DNA of 64,000 nucleotides, from positions 106,592,897 to 106,656,896 of the forward strand of contig OX638370.1 of the NCBI GenBank assembly GCA_951812925.1, in the 5' to 3' direction. Shown here piece after piece: positions 49,664 to 59,824 of the stretch (its first letter is position 1; each line of letters starts with the position of its first letter). A program made the translations under genes and the position numbers. A model generated the notes under the pieces. That model ran no database searches and was not told the origin of the DNA. It saw only the letters and a list, made by a program, of their open reading frames with translations. The DNA is from Calliopum simillimum (Eukaryota; Arthropoda; Insecta; Diptera; Lauxaniidae).

Positions 49664-50576
49664 TAGGGGAAGGAAACCGGTTGTGGGCCGGGTTTCATTT
49701 TTTGCCCGTAACTTGCATTCAAGTATACATTTTTCGGACTTGTGGGTACCAATGGAAAGCTAAAAGCAGTTTGTAACCAAAAAGAAACAATTTTTCTATA
49801 ATTTTTCAACAAAAAATTTTTTTTAACAAATTTTGGAAAAAGCTTGTTTATGGACAAACAAAATTTTATAAACGGCTGTGGGCCACCCTGAAAAATCCAC
49901 TTCAAATGCAAAATTATGAAAAAAAAAACAAGTAAGGAAATACGTATTATCAAAATTTATTTATCAATGAAGCCTCTAGTGGCTAAAAAACATCAGGAAA
50001 ATGTGACTTTTTCAAATTATTAATCATCCTCATCGGATTCGCAATTTGGCTTTCGGCCGCGATTTGATGATTTTTTGGGTGAAGCGGCTTGCAGGGGGCC
50101 AAGTTCATCCAAAAGACAGCTAACAGAAGTCGATTTATTTATTTTATGGTAACCCACAACCGATTTCAAAAGGTGGCTCACAACCGGTAACGGCAGCCAT
50201 CCCTTAAGTGACTGGCAAAATTCTCGTGGCGAAAAATTTTTAGCAAACTCGATATAAAATCGGAAAATTTGACGAAAATACTGCATAAAAATGCATAACA
50301 CTCACCTCTTTGCAATATTTCACTTCGCTGTATCACACTCGCAAAATCTTCAGAAATTACTTTATTGAAAATTTCTTCGTCAATTTTTTTTGTATTGTTG
50401 TAGCTGCGTGTCAGATGCGTCCTTTCACTTCAGTGTTTGCACTAATACTGTCCATTGCCAATGTACACATAACCTCATACTCAGATCTGCCATATTTTAT
50501 AAACGTCAAAAAATTCAAGGGGTGGCCCACAACCGGTGACGGCCCACAGCCGGTTACCTTACCCTATTTGTAGAAG
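49664..50576. mobile_element. TIR element with repeated CCCACAACCGGT words
   Basis: The left end TAGGGGAAGGAAACCGG (49,664) is inverted at the right end (CCGGTTACCTTACCCTA, ending 50,576). The adjoining word GTGGGCC / GGCCCAC pairs too. Copies of the word (TGTGGGCC, GGTTGTGG, or the inverse CCCACAACCGG) lie near 49,680, 49,871, 50,151, 50,172, 50,525 and 50,541. A minus-strand open stretch of 93 codons (50,020-50,301) ends in an acidic tail (NCESDEDD). It reads like the C-terminal end of a transposase but has no domain I can name. Probably a deletion derivative of a pogo-like element. Confidence 0.6.
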
Positions 50577-50900
50577 AATAACAACAACATAAATAAATGT
50601 AGAAGAAACAACATACATAAGCAAATAGGTGTACCTATATGTACGTATACTTACTAAGGTACTCATGATTCAAGAATAAACAAAAAATACTCGACTTTTC
50701 CAAAGGAATATACACACAGAATAAACTGTTCATTATTGAGCTTATTGAACAGTTTTACCCCTATTACCCCTAGAGAAGACCGGTTCGATTTGTATGAAGC
50801 AAAAAAAAATAAAAAATCATCCCGAAATCGACTCAAAAGTTTTTCTTTTTTTTTTTTTTCATTCCGAGAAAAACCAATGGAGGGAGCACTTTTGATACTA
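50577..50900. other. Spacer with a dispersed repeat module
   Basis: About 50,785-50,880 (TTCGATTTGTATGAAGC, then ATCGACTCAAAAG and CATTCCGAGAAAAACC) is an inverted copy of the module seen at 1755-1890 and 32,905-33,130. No gene. Confidence 0.55.
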
Positions 50901-51834
50901 GGCTGTGATCATCTCACTTTTTTCGACATTTGCAGTTGGGTTCTCTGATTTTTACAAAAATTCACAGAGATGTTCTAAGTGCTTAGCATGGAGACCTCTC
51001 ATTATTAGTTTTGCGAAAAAAAAATTTTTTTCCAAGTTATGGGCATGGAACTTCATAGTGTCCAATTGGTGTTTTTGCGAAAAATCGATGCATTTTGTCA
51101 AAAATAAATTTTTTAAATTTTTGTTTTCGGATTCTTGTAGCATTTTAAACATTAATTTATTTTCCATTTATAAATTTGGAAAATTTTGAAAATTTACAAA
51201 ATGGCGGCCATTTTTTGAAAAATCTTAAAAGTTGATTATCTCAAAATAATATTCTTTTTATTTTTTTATTTTTTTTTTACAAGAAGGTGAATGAAATACA
51301 AACATTTTGTAGAAGATTTGTTTTGCGCTAAATGGCTGCGAGAGCCACAGGAACTTTTTTTATAAAAAGTCACGTGACAATTTTTTTAACTTTGTTTTGT
51401 GCTTTCATTTACACCCACTAGGTGGCCAAAAAAAAAAATTTCAAAGTACAAGGATATAACTTCCATTACTTAGAAAATAGAAGCTATAACAAAAAAACCA
51501 ATATTTACTATATGAATCATAAAAATAAGTATTGACGAAATGACGGCCATGTTTTGAAAAATCTTAAAATCAATTTTCCAAAAAAAAATTTTTTTATTTT
51601 TTTTTTTTAACTAAAGTGTTTTGAAAAACGAATGGTCATCATAACCTTTCAAAAGATTTCATTAAAAAAACTTTTAAGAAAAAAAAAATTTTTTAAAATG
51701 GTTTATGTTGACTATATGAAAATTATACTAATTTTATGAACTTTAGTCAATGTTTTGCAAGAATCGAAAATTCCATGCATTTTTCAACTTAGAATATTAT
51801 GACAATTAGGAGAAGAGAAAAACCTACTGAACAT

Positions 51835-51889
51835 GGCTATGGTGACATATGTTTCGGTTACCGCCACGTAACCATCATCAGACCAATTT
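51835..51889 (-). ncRNA. Hammerhead ribozyme-like motif, copy 1
   Basis: Minus strand: a stem I strand UGGU, core CUGAUGA, an extra U, stem II GGUUAC/GUAACC with loop GUGGCG, core GAAA, a minimal stem III closed by C-G around AUAU, then the cleavage triplet GUC followed by ACCA, which pairs with UGGU. Spacing and core are those of a type I hammerhead. The unpaired U after CUGAUGA and the very short stems I and III are deviations, so activity may need a dimer or may be weak. Confidence 0.6.
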
Positions 51890-51957
51890 ATGTTTTATTT
51901 AATTTATTTTAAATTAAATGAAAGAACAATTGAAAAATTTTTGAACTTTTTTGTCTG

Positions 51958-52034
51958 AGGCCGGGATCGATCTATGAACCTTTCGAAATCAATCTCTCTA
52001 CATAGCGCATTTATCAACGGACTGCGCTGTGTGC
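51958..52034 (-). other. tRNA-like Pol III head
   Basis: Minus strand: AGCGCAGTCCGTTGAT fits an A box (TRGC..AGY.GG type). AGATCGATCCCGG, about 45 bp later, fits a B box with two mismatches. The spacing suits an internal Pol III promoter. The sequence does not fold as an intact tRNA and has no clear anticodon arm, so it is a SINE-type head rather than a tRNA gene. Confidence 0.5.
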
Positions 52035-52364
52035 CCTCGGAAAAATTGGTAGCTTAAGTGCCTATATGCATGTAGCGTGGTTTCATTCTCTATACTTCTT
52101 TGTCATCATTCATGTTGTGTTTGTTTGGTAAGGCTCAGCCATTGGCTGAGAATCAATACCGTTATATTATATGACTGACAAGTGTTGCCAGTTGCACATA
52201 TTTGGCGTGTTCTCCATGATTACTTAAAATGGTTTATGTTGACTATATGAAAATTATACTAATTTTATGAACTTTAGTCAATGTTTTGCAAGAATCGAAA
52301 ATTCCATGCATTTTTCAACTTAGAATATTATGACAATTAGGAGAAGAGAAAAACTACTGAACAT

Positions 52365-52419
52365 GGCTATGGTGACATATGTTTCGGTTACCGCCACGTA
52401 ACCATCATCAGACCAATTT
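52365..52419 (-). ncRNA. Hammerhead ribozyme-like motif, copy 2
   Basis: Identical over the motif to the copy 530 bp to its left: CUGAUGA, the GGUUAC/GUAACC stem, GAAA, then CAUAUGUC and ACCA. Two active copies in one minus-strand transcript would release a monomer of about 530 nt. Confidence 0.6.
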
Positions 52420-53225
52420 ATGTTTTATTTAATTTATTTTAAATTAAATGGAATTTTCGATTCTTGCAAAACATTGACTAAAGTTCATAAAATTAGTATA
52501 AAAAAAAAATTTTTTTTTTTTGGAAAATTGATTTTTAAGATTTTTCAAAACATGGCCGTCATTTCGTCAATACTTATTTTTATGATTCATATAGGAAATA
52601 TTGGTTTTTTTGTTATAGCTTCTATTTTCTAAGTAATGGAAGTTATATCCTTGTACTTTGAAATTTTTTTTTTTTGGCCACCTAGTGGGTGTAAATGAAA
52701 GCACAAAACAAAGCTAAAAAAATTGTCACGTGACTTTTTATAAAAAAAGTTCCTGTGGCTCTCGCAGCCATTTAGTGCAAAACAAATCTTCTACAAAATG
52801 TTTGTATTTCATTCACCTTCTTGTAAAAAAAAAATAAAAAAATAAAAAGAATATTATTTTGAGATAATCAACTTTTAAGATTTTTCAAAAAATGGCCGCC
52901 ATTTTGTAAATTTTCAAAATTTTCCAAATTTAAAAATGGAAAACAAATTAATGTTTAAAATGCTACAAGAATCCGAAAACAAAAATTTAAAAAATTTATT
53001 TTTGACAAAATGGCGGGACTTGGAAAAAAAAATTGCATCGATTTTTCGCAAAAGCACCAATTGGACACTATGAAGTTCCATGCCCATAACTTGGAAAAAA
53101 AATTTTTTTTCGCAAAACTAATAATGAGAGGTCACCATGCTAAGCACTTAGAACATCACTGTGAATTTTTATAAAAATCAGAGAACCCAACTGCAAATTT
53201 CGAAAAAAGTGAGATGATCACAGCC

Positions 53226-53995
53226 ACTACTGAAGACCTATTTTCGCTAAATAAAAATTTTCCAATTACCTTGTAAAAAGACGTATGTGGAACATTTATT
53301 ACGTGATTTTGAATAACATAGCTTGTCGAGCGCCTTCCGAAATAAAATCCAATCTACCCCTCTGCTGCTTTGGAATTTTATTTCAAAATTTTATTTAGTT
53401 CACAAAGTTACCTTTTAGTTTTCAATACTCTCCACCAAATTACTTAGTATGATATGCTTCAATCGAGCTCTGACAATTTTTAATTTTTGCAATATCACCC
53501 TAAAGTATGCAATAGTGGCAATTTAAATAAGCAGCAACAACTACTTCAGCTACAACCACAGTTACAATTGTAACCTCAAATTTCTAAAATCAACTACAAG
53601 CTGTTTAAGTATTAGTATTACCATTATGCAAGTGTTTATGTATGTTTATATGTGCTAAAAAGTTGTATGTTTGTGCAGTCTGGCTGCATTTGTGGTGGCA
53701 TTAAATCGGATTGATAGATTTTAATTGATTTCATCTGTTTTTATGAGCTATTTTTAATTTCCAACATACGTTCGATGAAATATTCTGCTAATTATATTGA
53801 AATTTTAGTGCTTTTATTCATTTAGATTTGACAGGGATTAGTTGATGATTTTTGATTGGTGGTTGATTGGATTTCAATGACATTAGTCATAACCCAAGGG
53901 GAATTGAAGCGCATCAAAAGGCTTTCTAAAGTGCTTCGTTTTCAGCACTTCAGTTCTTTCTTTCTAACATTTCATGTACACTAGACCATATCACC
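53226..53995. other. Non-coding region
   Basis: No gene recognised. Confidence 0.45.
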
Positions 53996-54530
53996 TTACA
54001 GGCAAAAAAAGTGCGCCGTACCGCCCTTGCAAGAAAACTCGGATGTTTTTTTTTTTTTTTTTTTTGACCAAACGTAGCTGTCGTGCATTAACATTTTTCA
54101 TCATATCTTCGACATTTACAGATCGATCTTGAAATATGATATATCAATATATGTGCCTCAAAACTACCTCTTTTTTTGCTCCAGAAGCTAGTGACATCAA
54201 GAGTCCCGTTCAAGTACTTACCCACTGGATCTCAGTTCCTACCATCTTAATGTGCCACCTTAATGTCAGAAAATTAAAGCTCGCAAAAAATGATTTAACT
54301 TTTGCTAAGAAAATATTTCGATTACTCTAACAGAAATATTTTTAAAAATATCAAAAATTATTTTTTTTTTTTGCTGTCTAGACCTTAACAGAAAAAAAGT
54401 CCGCCGTACCACCACTGAAACGATAGATTTTTGCAAGAAAATACCAATGACCAAACGTAGAGGTCGCGCATTAACATTTATCATCATATCATTGTATCTT
54501 TGGCATTTACAAGCCAATCTTAAAGTATGA
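53985..54530 (+). repeat. Diverged direct repeat, about 145 bp, two copies
   Basis: ACCTTACAGGCAAAAAAAGT, then GCGCCGTACCGCC (53,991-54,025), GACCAAACGTAGCTGTCGTG and GACATTTACAGATCGATCTT (to about 54,140), recur at about 54,383-54,530. The second copy has GTCCGCCGTACCACC, GACCAAACGTAGAGGTCGCG and GGCATTTACAAGCCAATCTT. No TIR structure was found. Confidence 0.65.
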
Positions 54531-54772
54531 GGAGTTATAGGGTTGATTTTCTGACTTGTTTCAGAAAAAAAATTTCTTGGACCACGCTAACGTTTTAGAG
54601 AAAACGTTTCTATGGCAAAGATTTAGTTAATTGTTCGAGCTTTTGGATAATATATATGGTTTATAGTCTTTGAAAGAATTTTGCAAAGTTCTGTACCCTT
54701 AAAGTTAATATTTTAATTCTTTTCCCCATTGTTTTGACTTTGGAGGCCATTTTAGTATGAAGAAGGTCCTAT

Positions 54773-55068
54773 TAATATATCTTTTTATAATTTTTTTTTA
54801 AAATTGACGTTAAATTTCCTTTAATTCAGTAGTACAGTAACTATAGCAAATTTTTAGTTTGAAGTCGAAAAAAATACTTTTCAAGAACAATCCGTTTATA
54901 GGCTTCGCTAGATAAAGGACAGCTCGCACATCTTATGCGAGTAGCTCATGTATTACATAGAAAAATATTTTTTTCGACCTCAAATTAAAAAATTGATATG
55001 ACAAATGTACTACCGAATTAAAGAAAATTTAACGTGAATTTGGAAAAAAAATATTAAAAGATATGAAT
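54773..55068. repeat. Inverted repeat, arms about 95-105 bp
   Basis: Left arm 54,773-54,878 (TATATCTTTTTATAAT, then AATTGACGTTAAATTT and AATTCAGTAGTAC) pairs imperfectly with 54,975-55,068 (GTACTACCGAATTAAAG, AATTTAACGTGAATTT, AAAAGATATGAAT). AGTTTGAAGTCGAAAAAAAT pairs with ATTTTTTTCGACCTCAAAT. No coding content. Confidence 0.65.
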
Positions 55069-55140
55069 GGGTTTATTTGAAAGTGGAATAAGTCCAATTT
55101 CGGAAAAATCAAGTTTATGGTAGTTATAGCTAGCTATATA

Positions 55141-55430
55141 TGTAGGATATTCTAATCCAATCAATTAAAAAACACTCTCCACTTCAATTTAGTTTAACAT
55201 TTTATTATTATAATCTTAGTTTTTAAATTATACATATAAAAGTTTGATGTTCTTGTCTATTTTATTTACATTGCTTAGCGGCACGTCTTAACTCTACTTC
55301 GTCGTTTACGCGACTCAACTGTTCGTTCTTTTTTTAAATTTGGTCTAGTCCGTTTTTCGTTTAATATTTTCGTTCTGTTGTCTCCGTCTTCGTTAAAGTC
55401 AGTGTTGCTGTTCCGTTAGTAATTTCGTCC
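55141..55430 (-). repeat. 3' LTR, truncated
   Basis: It matches 59,474-59,763 almost base for base (one small difference near TTTTTAAATTATACAT), then leaves homology at 55,431. The missing piece corresponds to 59,764-59,824. In element orientation this is the start of U3. Confidence 0.9.
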
Positions 55431-57874
55431 TCTACTTGCGCTTCTCTTAATCTAAATTTTAACGAATCTTCGATTAAAAGGCTATATACACGACTCAAAG
55501 CATCGACATGCTTCATTCGCGAACCCGCTCTATGTTCTATAACATAGTCGTATTCTTGTAAATACATTGCCCACCTCATAATTCTATCTGGTACGTCTTT
55601 CTTTTTTACTGTCATTGCGAAAGCATTACAATCGGTGACGATTTTGAATTTCATATCCTTTACATAAATTCTCCATTTCTGTAGAGCTTTAATTATTGCT
55701 AAAACTTCAAGTTCATAAGAACTGTATTTTTCTTCACTACAAGTAGTTTTTCAGCTCAAAAATTCAACTGGATGTAATAACTGATCTTCAGAGTCTTTCT
55801 GCAATAAAACTGCCCCATAACCGTATTTTGACGCGTCTGCGTGAATTTCTGTCTCAGCAATTGGATTGTACAATTTTAAAGCTGGTGCATTAACAAATGC
55901 ATTTTTCAATTCCTGTATCACTAACAAATGTTCTTCCGTCAACTTAAATTTTTCGTCTTTCCTGAGCAAATCTGTAAGAGGTTTGGCGACCACTGCATAA
56001 TTTCTCACAAAACGTCTAAAAAATGAAGTTAACCCCAAAAATCTTTGCATTTCCTTCTTACTTGATGGTATAGGAAACTTTTCTATAGCATTCGTTTTTT
56101 CCCTTGATGGTAAAATTTTCCCTTCTTCAATAATATAACCTAAAAAATTTATCTGTTTCCGCAGAAACTGACATTTGGACCACTTTATGCTCAAACCATT
56201 TTTGCTAGCATGCTCCGAAACTATTTCCAGTTTCCGAATGCCTTCATGTTTATCCTTTGCGGGAATCACAATATCATCCATGTAAATTATTACTGTTTCA
56301 TCTTTTAATAATTCCTGAAAAATAGCCTGAACATATCGACAAAAGACTGCTGGCGAATTCAAAATTCCGAATGGAACAAAGCGAAACTCATATTGTCCAT
56401 TCGCTGTTACAAAAGAGGTGTATTTTCTAGAACCTGGCTCGATAGGCACGTGAAAAAATCCATTTTTCAAATCGAGAGTCGTAAACACGTTTGCTCCATG
56501 CAATTTATCTAACACTTCATCAATTCGAGTCATTGGAAAATTGTCCCTCACTATTTTATCATTTATTTTTCTATAGTCACAACATAATCGTTTAGATCCG
56601 TCTTTCTTTGAAGTAACCACTACTGGTGAGGCATATTCTGACATGCTCGGTTGCACTATCCCTTCATCCAGCCAGTTGGAAACCTGCTCATCTACCCAGC
56701 GCTGATCTGCATACGACATTCGACGAGGCCGCTGATAAACGGGTATCTCGTCAACCAAAATAAGTTTCATCTCAATTGGTGAACTAGTTGGTTTATTTGG
56801 CGAATAACTAGCTATCAATGTCTCAATTTTCTCAGCTTCAACTTTTCCTAAATTTGTCAAATCTACATCAGTAGATGCTTTATTTTCCTCAAAATCTGTT
56901 GCTAAACACAACCCTTCAAATTCCTTCAATAAAAAATTTCCGGTTTTAGCCCTTTCCATTTGCAACTCATTACTTTCCACCTTACGTGCTGTTACCTCCG
57001 TAACATCTGCACTCATTGCATGATCATCACTTTGTGCTGTTACCGCAGCAACATCTGCACACTTTACATGATCTTCCCTACGTGCTGTTACCTCAATAAC
57101 ATCTACACCCATTGCATGATCATTTTGTGCTGTCACCTCAGCAACATCTGCACACTTTACATGATCTTCTCTACGTGCTGTTACCTCAATAACATCTGCA
57201 CCGTCATTCTCCTCAATGACATTATCCGTTACCACAGTAACAGGGCTTTTATCCTTCGTAACCGCAGCTACATCTTTTCCAAAATTTCGGAATTCTATTC
57301 CATCTTTTTTAACAATTAACTCAAAGTTTTTGAGAACATCCCTTCCAATTACCGCCGCATACGGTAAATCGCGTTCCCTTACCACGTGAAACTTAATTCT
57401 CATTACTACTTCATCCACAGAAAATTCAATTTCGAAGCTACCCAATGTCGTGAGTTTACCTCTACCTATTCCATATAATTGTAATTTTTCCTTATCCAGT
57501 TCAATATTTTCCAACATCATGAGTGTATCGTACCTCATAACTGAAAATTTGCTGCCTGTATCTACCAGTGCACTAAAAGTAAAATTATTTACTGTCATAT
57601 CCAGAAAATAAAATCCGTCCAACTGTTTCGCATATATTTCTGCTTTTCCATCACTTAACATATTAACGCGTTTCAATTTTACATTCATATCATTTGTTTG
57701 ATTGCCCTTGCAATCATAAGAATAATGCCCTAACTGCTTACACTTAAAACACTGCACGGCACTAGCTTTACTAGTACTAGCCACTGCATTATTACCACTA
57801 TCGTTTCGACAATCTTTAGCGAGATGCCCCTCTTTGCCACATCTAAAGCATTTTCTTTTTGTATCCCCAAGCAA
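55361..57874 (-). pseudogene. Gypsy pol: zinc knuckles, protease, reverse transcriptase, RNase H
   Basis: A single frame of 838 codons is broken by one stop near 55,751-55,753. In order: two CCHC knuckles (CFRCGKEGHLAKDC, CFKCKQLGHYSYDC); protease with LVDTGS; an unusual linker of repeated DV.EVTAR/DHAM units (57,000-57,200); reverse transcriptase with YASPVVVTSKKDGSKRLC, TTLDLKNGFFH and the catalytic IYMDDIVI; and RNase H (EIHADASKYGYGAVLL, YSSYELEVLAIIKAL, HVDALSR). The frame then runs into the 3' LTR and ends 70 bases inside it, so no integrase (HHCC, DDE) is present. The stop near 55,751 falls within RNase H. Confidence 0.9.
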
Positions 57875-58653
57875 TCCTCAATTTTTATTCTTGAAAAATT
57901 TTGTTGCACGCTCGTTTTATTTTGCGATAAATGAGGGCTCTTAATTTTTTCATACACACGAATTTGTTCTTTTAACTCCTTTAAAGATCTAGCCTGATAC
58001 AACATTACTTTATTTGCCCTACTATCCGATATCCCTTCAACAAAGTAATCGATAGTGCTTTGCTCATCGAGTGAAATTGGTTTTCCCATTTCAATTAACA
58101 CATATAAATATTCCTGCAAACTTTCTTTAAATTGTTTACGCCTGTTTTTTAATGCACGGTGCACTTCAGAAGCACACAACTTCTCACCAAATTCGTCAAC
58201 AAGATTTCTTTTCAAAGATGTCCAATCTCTAATACCAACTAAACCTCGGGTAAAAAGTTTCGCGGCACCTTTTAAAAGTTGCTTTGCATATACATATCTT
58301 TGCAAATTATTTCAACCCACTGTATCAGCTACGTCATCAAATTCTGAAACCCACTGATTTACGTCATGTGTACCGTCCCCTGAAAATGATGATATACTAC
58401 CTTCAATATCACGCAAAGTAAAAACAACCCTTTCTGTCCTTTGCACACTTACACCGGCTGCTGCTGCGTCAGCGTATACAGAATTTGTCGATTCGTTATC
58501 GCTAATTTCTTCATTTTCCTCACTATTCAAATTATAATGATCTAAAAGTCTGCTTTGCAATTCGCTTTTTCGCCCATTTGTACTCAAATTGATCTCACTC
58601 AATTTCTCCTTAAGTCTATCAACTGTCATCGAAAGTATTGTCGTAGCATCCAT
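57730..58653 (-). pseudogene. Gypsy gag with N-terminal SAP-like motif
   Basis: ATG at 58,653. Residues about 8-45 (VDRLKEKLSEINLSTNGRKS, then ELQSRLLDHY) fit a SAP-type DNA-binding motif, known from some insect Gypsy gags. A capsid-like region follows (FSGDGTHDVNQWVSEF; RYVYAKQLLKGAAKLF; SLQEYLYVLIEMGKPIS; STIDYFVEGI). A TGA at 58,312-58,314 interrupts the frame where a Trp is usual. Near 57,865-57,885 the reading passes to the pol frame just before the zinc knuckles. Because knuckles normally belong to gag, this shift is more likely a single-base loss near GGGG than a programmed frameshift. The frame overlaps pol by about 145 bp. Confidence 0.8.
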
Positions 58654-59473
58654 CTTATAAAATATTTGTAAAAAAGTAATACTTAAAAATTCATACGATC
58701 ATTTAAATTCATACGTAAAGTTAATAACCAAATTAATTCAATATTCAATTACTAAATTTTTACTATTAAAAATAACTCAAAATAAAAAAAAATCACTACC
58801 AAAATAATAAAATACAGCAGAACATTTTTGCTCACGTAGCTTTGCCTTTCCATTGTTTACTTTTCTCTCCTTTCTGTTATCGCATTCAATCATCTTCAAC
58901 CAGATCGATAGTTGTCATTCTTTTCCCTTTACTTTGTTTACTTTTCTCTCCTTTCTGTTACTCGCATTCAATCGTCTTCAACTAGATCGATGGTTGTCGT
59001 TCTTTCTCCTTTATACATTTGTGTCGCTCAGCTTGTGGTTCTCCTTTTTTGCTTTTTTGTCGCTTGGTTATTTTTGCGCTTACTGCGTGCTGTATACTCA
59101 AATTTCTTTTGCGCAATTTGCTTTGCGCCTACAATTCGCTTCTTTTGAATTTTTCTATGTACTACTCGCGGTTGACGACGCTTTCGTAACTGCCACTTTA
59201 AAACTGTTCAACGCTTTTGCATATGCGTCGCTTTTGCTTTTGCATATTTCTGTACATACATGTATTTGCAGCCACTGATTTTCAGTACAATTCTTTTACA
59301 CTTTTTACTGCGTTTAATGTTTGAGTTTTTACTTTTAAGCAACTCTTTGCTTAAACACATTCAATGTTTTTCATTTATAAATTCTTTATTTTAAATTTTA
59401 TCTTGTTTAACATAAGAAAAAATTTTAGCGTCACTTCACTTGGCTCAGCTCAATTCCGGGCGAGTCCCCAATT
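58654..59473 (-). other. 5' leader of the Gypsy-type element
   Basis: About 820 bp between the 5' LTR and the gag ATG. Minus-strand TGGGGACTCGCCCGGAAT (about 59,470-59,453), three bases inside the LTR boundary, is in the right place for a tRNA primer-binding site. I could not match it to a tRNA. A tandem duplication of about 80 bp (58,854-58,934 and 58,935-59,013) lies in the middle. Plus-strand frames here have no support. Confidence 0.65.
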
Positions 59474-59824
59474 TGTAGGATATTCTAATCCAATCAATTA
59501 AAAAACACTCTCCACTTCAATTTAGTTTAACATTTTATTATTATAATCTTAGTTTTTAATTTACACATATAAAAGTTTGATGTTCTTGTCTATTTTATTT
59601 ACATTGCTTAGCGGCACGTCTTAACTCTACTTCGTCGTTTACGCGACTCAACTGTTCGTTCTTTTTTTAAATTTGGTCTAGTCCGTTTTTCGTTTAATAT
59701 TTTCGTTCTGTTGTCTCCGTCTTCGTTAAAGTCAGTGTTGCTGTTCCGTTAGTAATTTCGTCCACTTCTAGTCAAACGTTCACCTCCTCTACTGTCAGTT
59801 TGTCTGACAGGCTCACTTCCTACA
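59474..59824 (-). repeat. 5' LTR, complete, 351 bp
   Basis: Begins TGTAGGAAGTGAGCC and ends GAATATCCTACA in element orientation. TG...CA termini form a short inverted repeat. Full length defines what the 3' copy has lost. Confidence 0.9.

Larger units (their letters stand above)
51693..52450 (-). mobile_element. Composite retroelement: two direct repeats with hammerhead-like motifs flanking a tRNA-like head
   Basis: Two direct repeats of about 227 bp (51,693-51,920 and 52,224-52,450) differ by about one base. Each carries a hammerhead-ribozyme-like motif on the minus strand. The 303-bp segment between them has a tRNA-like stretch (51,958-52,034). Read on the minus strand the order is repeat-tRNA-like-repeat. 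Penelope-like elements are known to carry hammerhead motifs in direct pseudo-LTRs, and tRNA heads belong to SINEs. This combination, without any protein gene, suggests a small non-autonomous element mobilised in trans. That interpretation is inference. Confidence 0.6.
50901..53225. repeat. 2.3-kb palindrome, arms about 710-725 bp
   Basis: The arms run about 50,901-51,612 and 52,499-53,225. The outermost pair is GGCTGTGATCATCTCAC / GTGAGATGATCACAGCC. Inner pairs include CACCCACTAGGTGGCCA / TGGCCACCTAGTGGGTG and CCACAGGAAC / GTTCCTGTGG. Arms are almost identical apart from homopolymer length and a few substitutions. The centre is occupied by a tRNA-like/hammerhead composite. An inner arm, 51,727-51,775, also pairs with 52,451-52,499. 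Confidence 0.9.
55141..59824 (-). mobile_element. Gypsy-type LTR retrotransposon lacking integrase
   Basis: Two near-identical LTRs bound a minus-strand gag-pol region. The outer bases are TGTAGGA...TCCTACA, and TATA flanks both sides (55,137-55,140 and 59,825-59,828) as a 4-bp target duplication. Order on the minus strand: 5' LTR, leader, gag, protease, reverse transcriptase, RNase H, 3' LTR. Integrase, the polypurine tract and the first 61 bp of the 3' LTR are missing. Damage in the coding part is light: two nonsense codons and one frame change. LTR similarity suggests a recent insertion. The copy could move only with help in trans, and without a normal 3' end probably not at all. Confidence 0.9.

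Noticed and set aside
56960..57319. 119-codon Cys-rich plus-strand frame
   Set aside because: It is the shadow of the repeated pol linker on the minus strand.
57860..57890. Programmed frameshift between gag and pol
   Set aside because: The shift falls before the zinc knuckles, which normally belong to gag, and no clear slippery heptamer or downstream structure was seen; a single-base deletion is simpler.
58853..59278. 141-codon plus-strand frame rich in Phe and Leu
   Set aside because: It lies antisense in the leader of the Gypsy-type element; the hydrophobic look comes from C/T-rich sequence.
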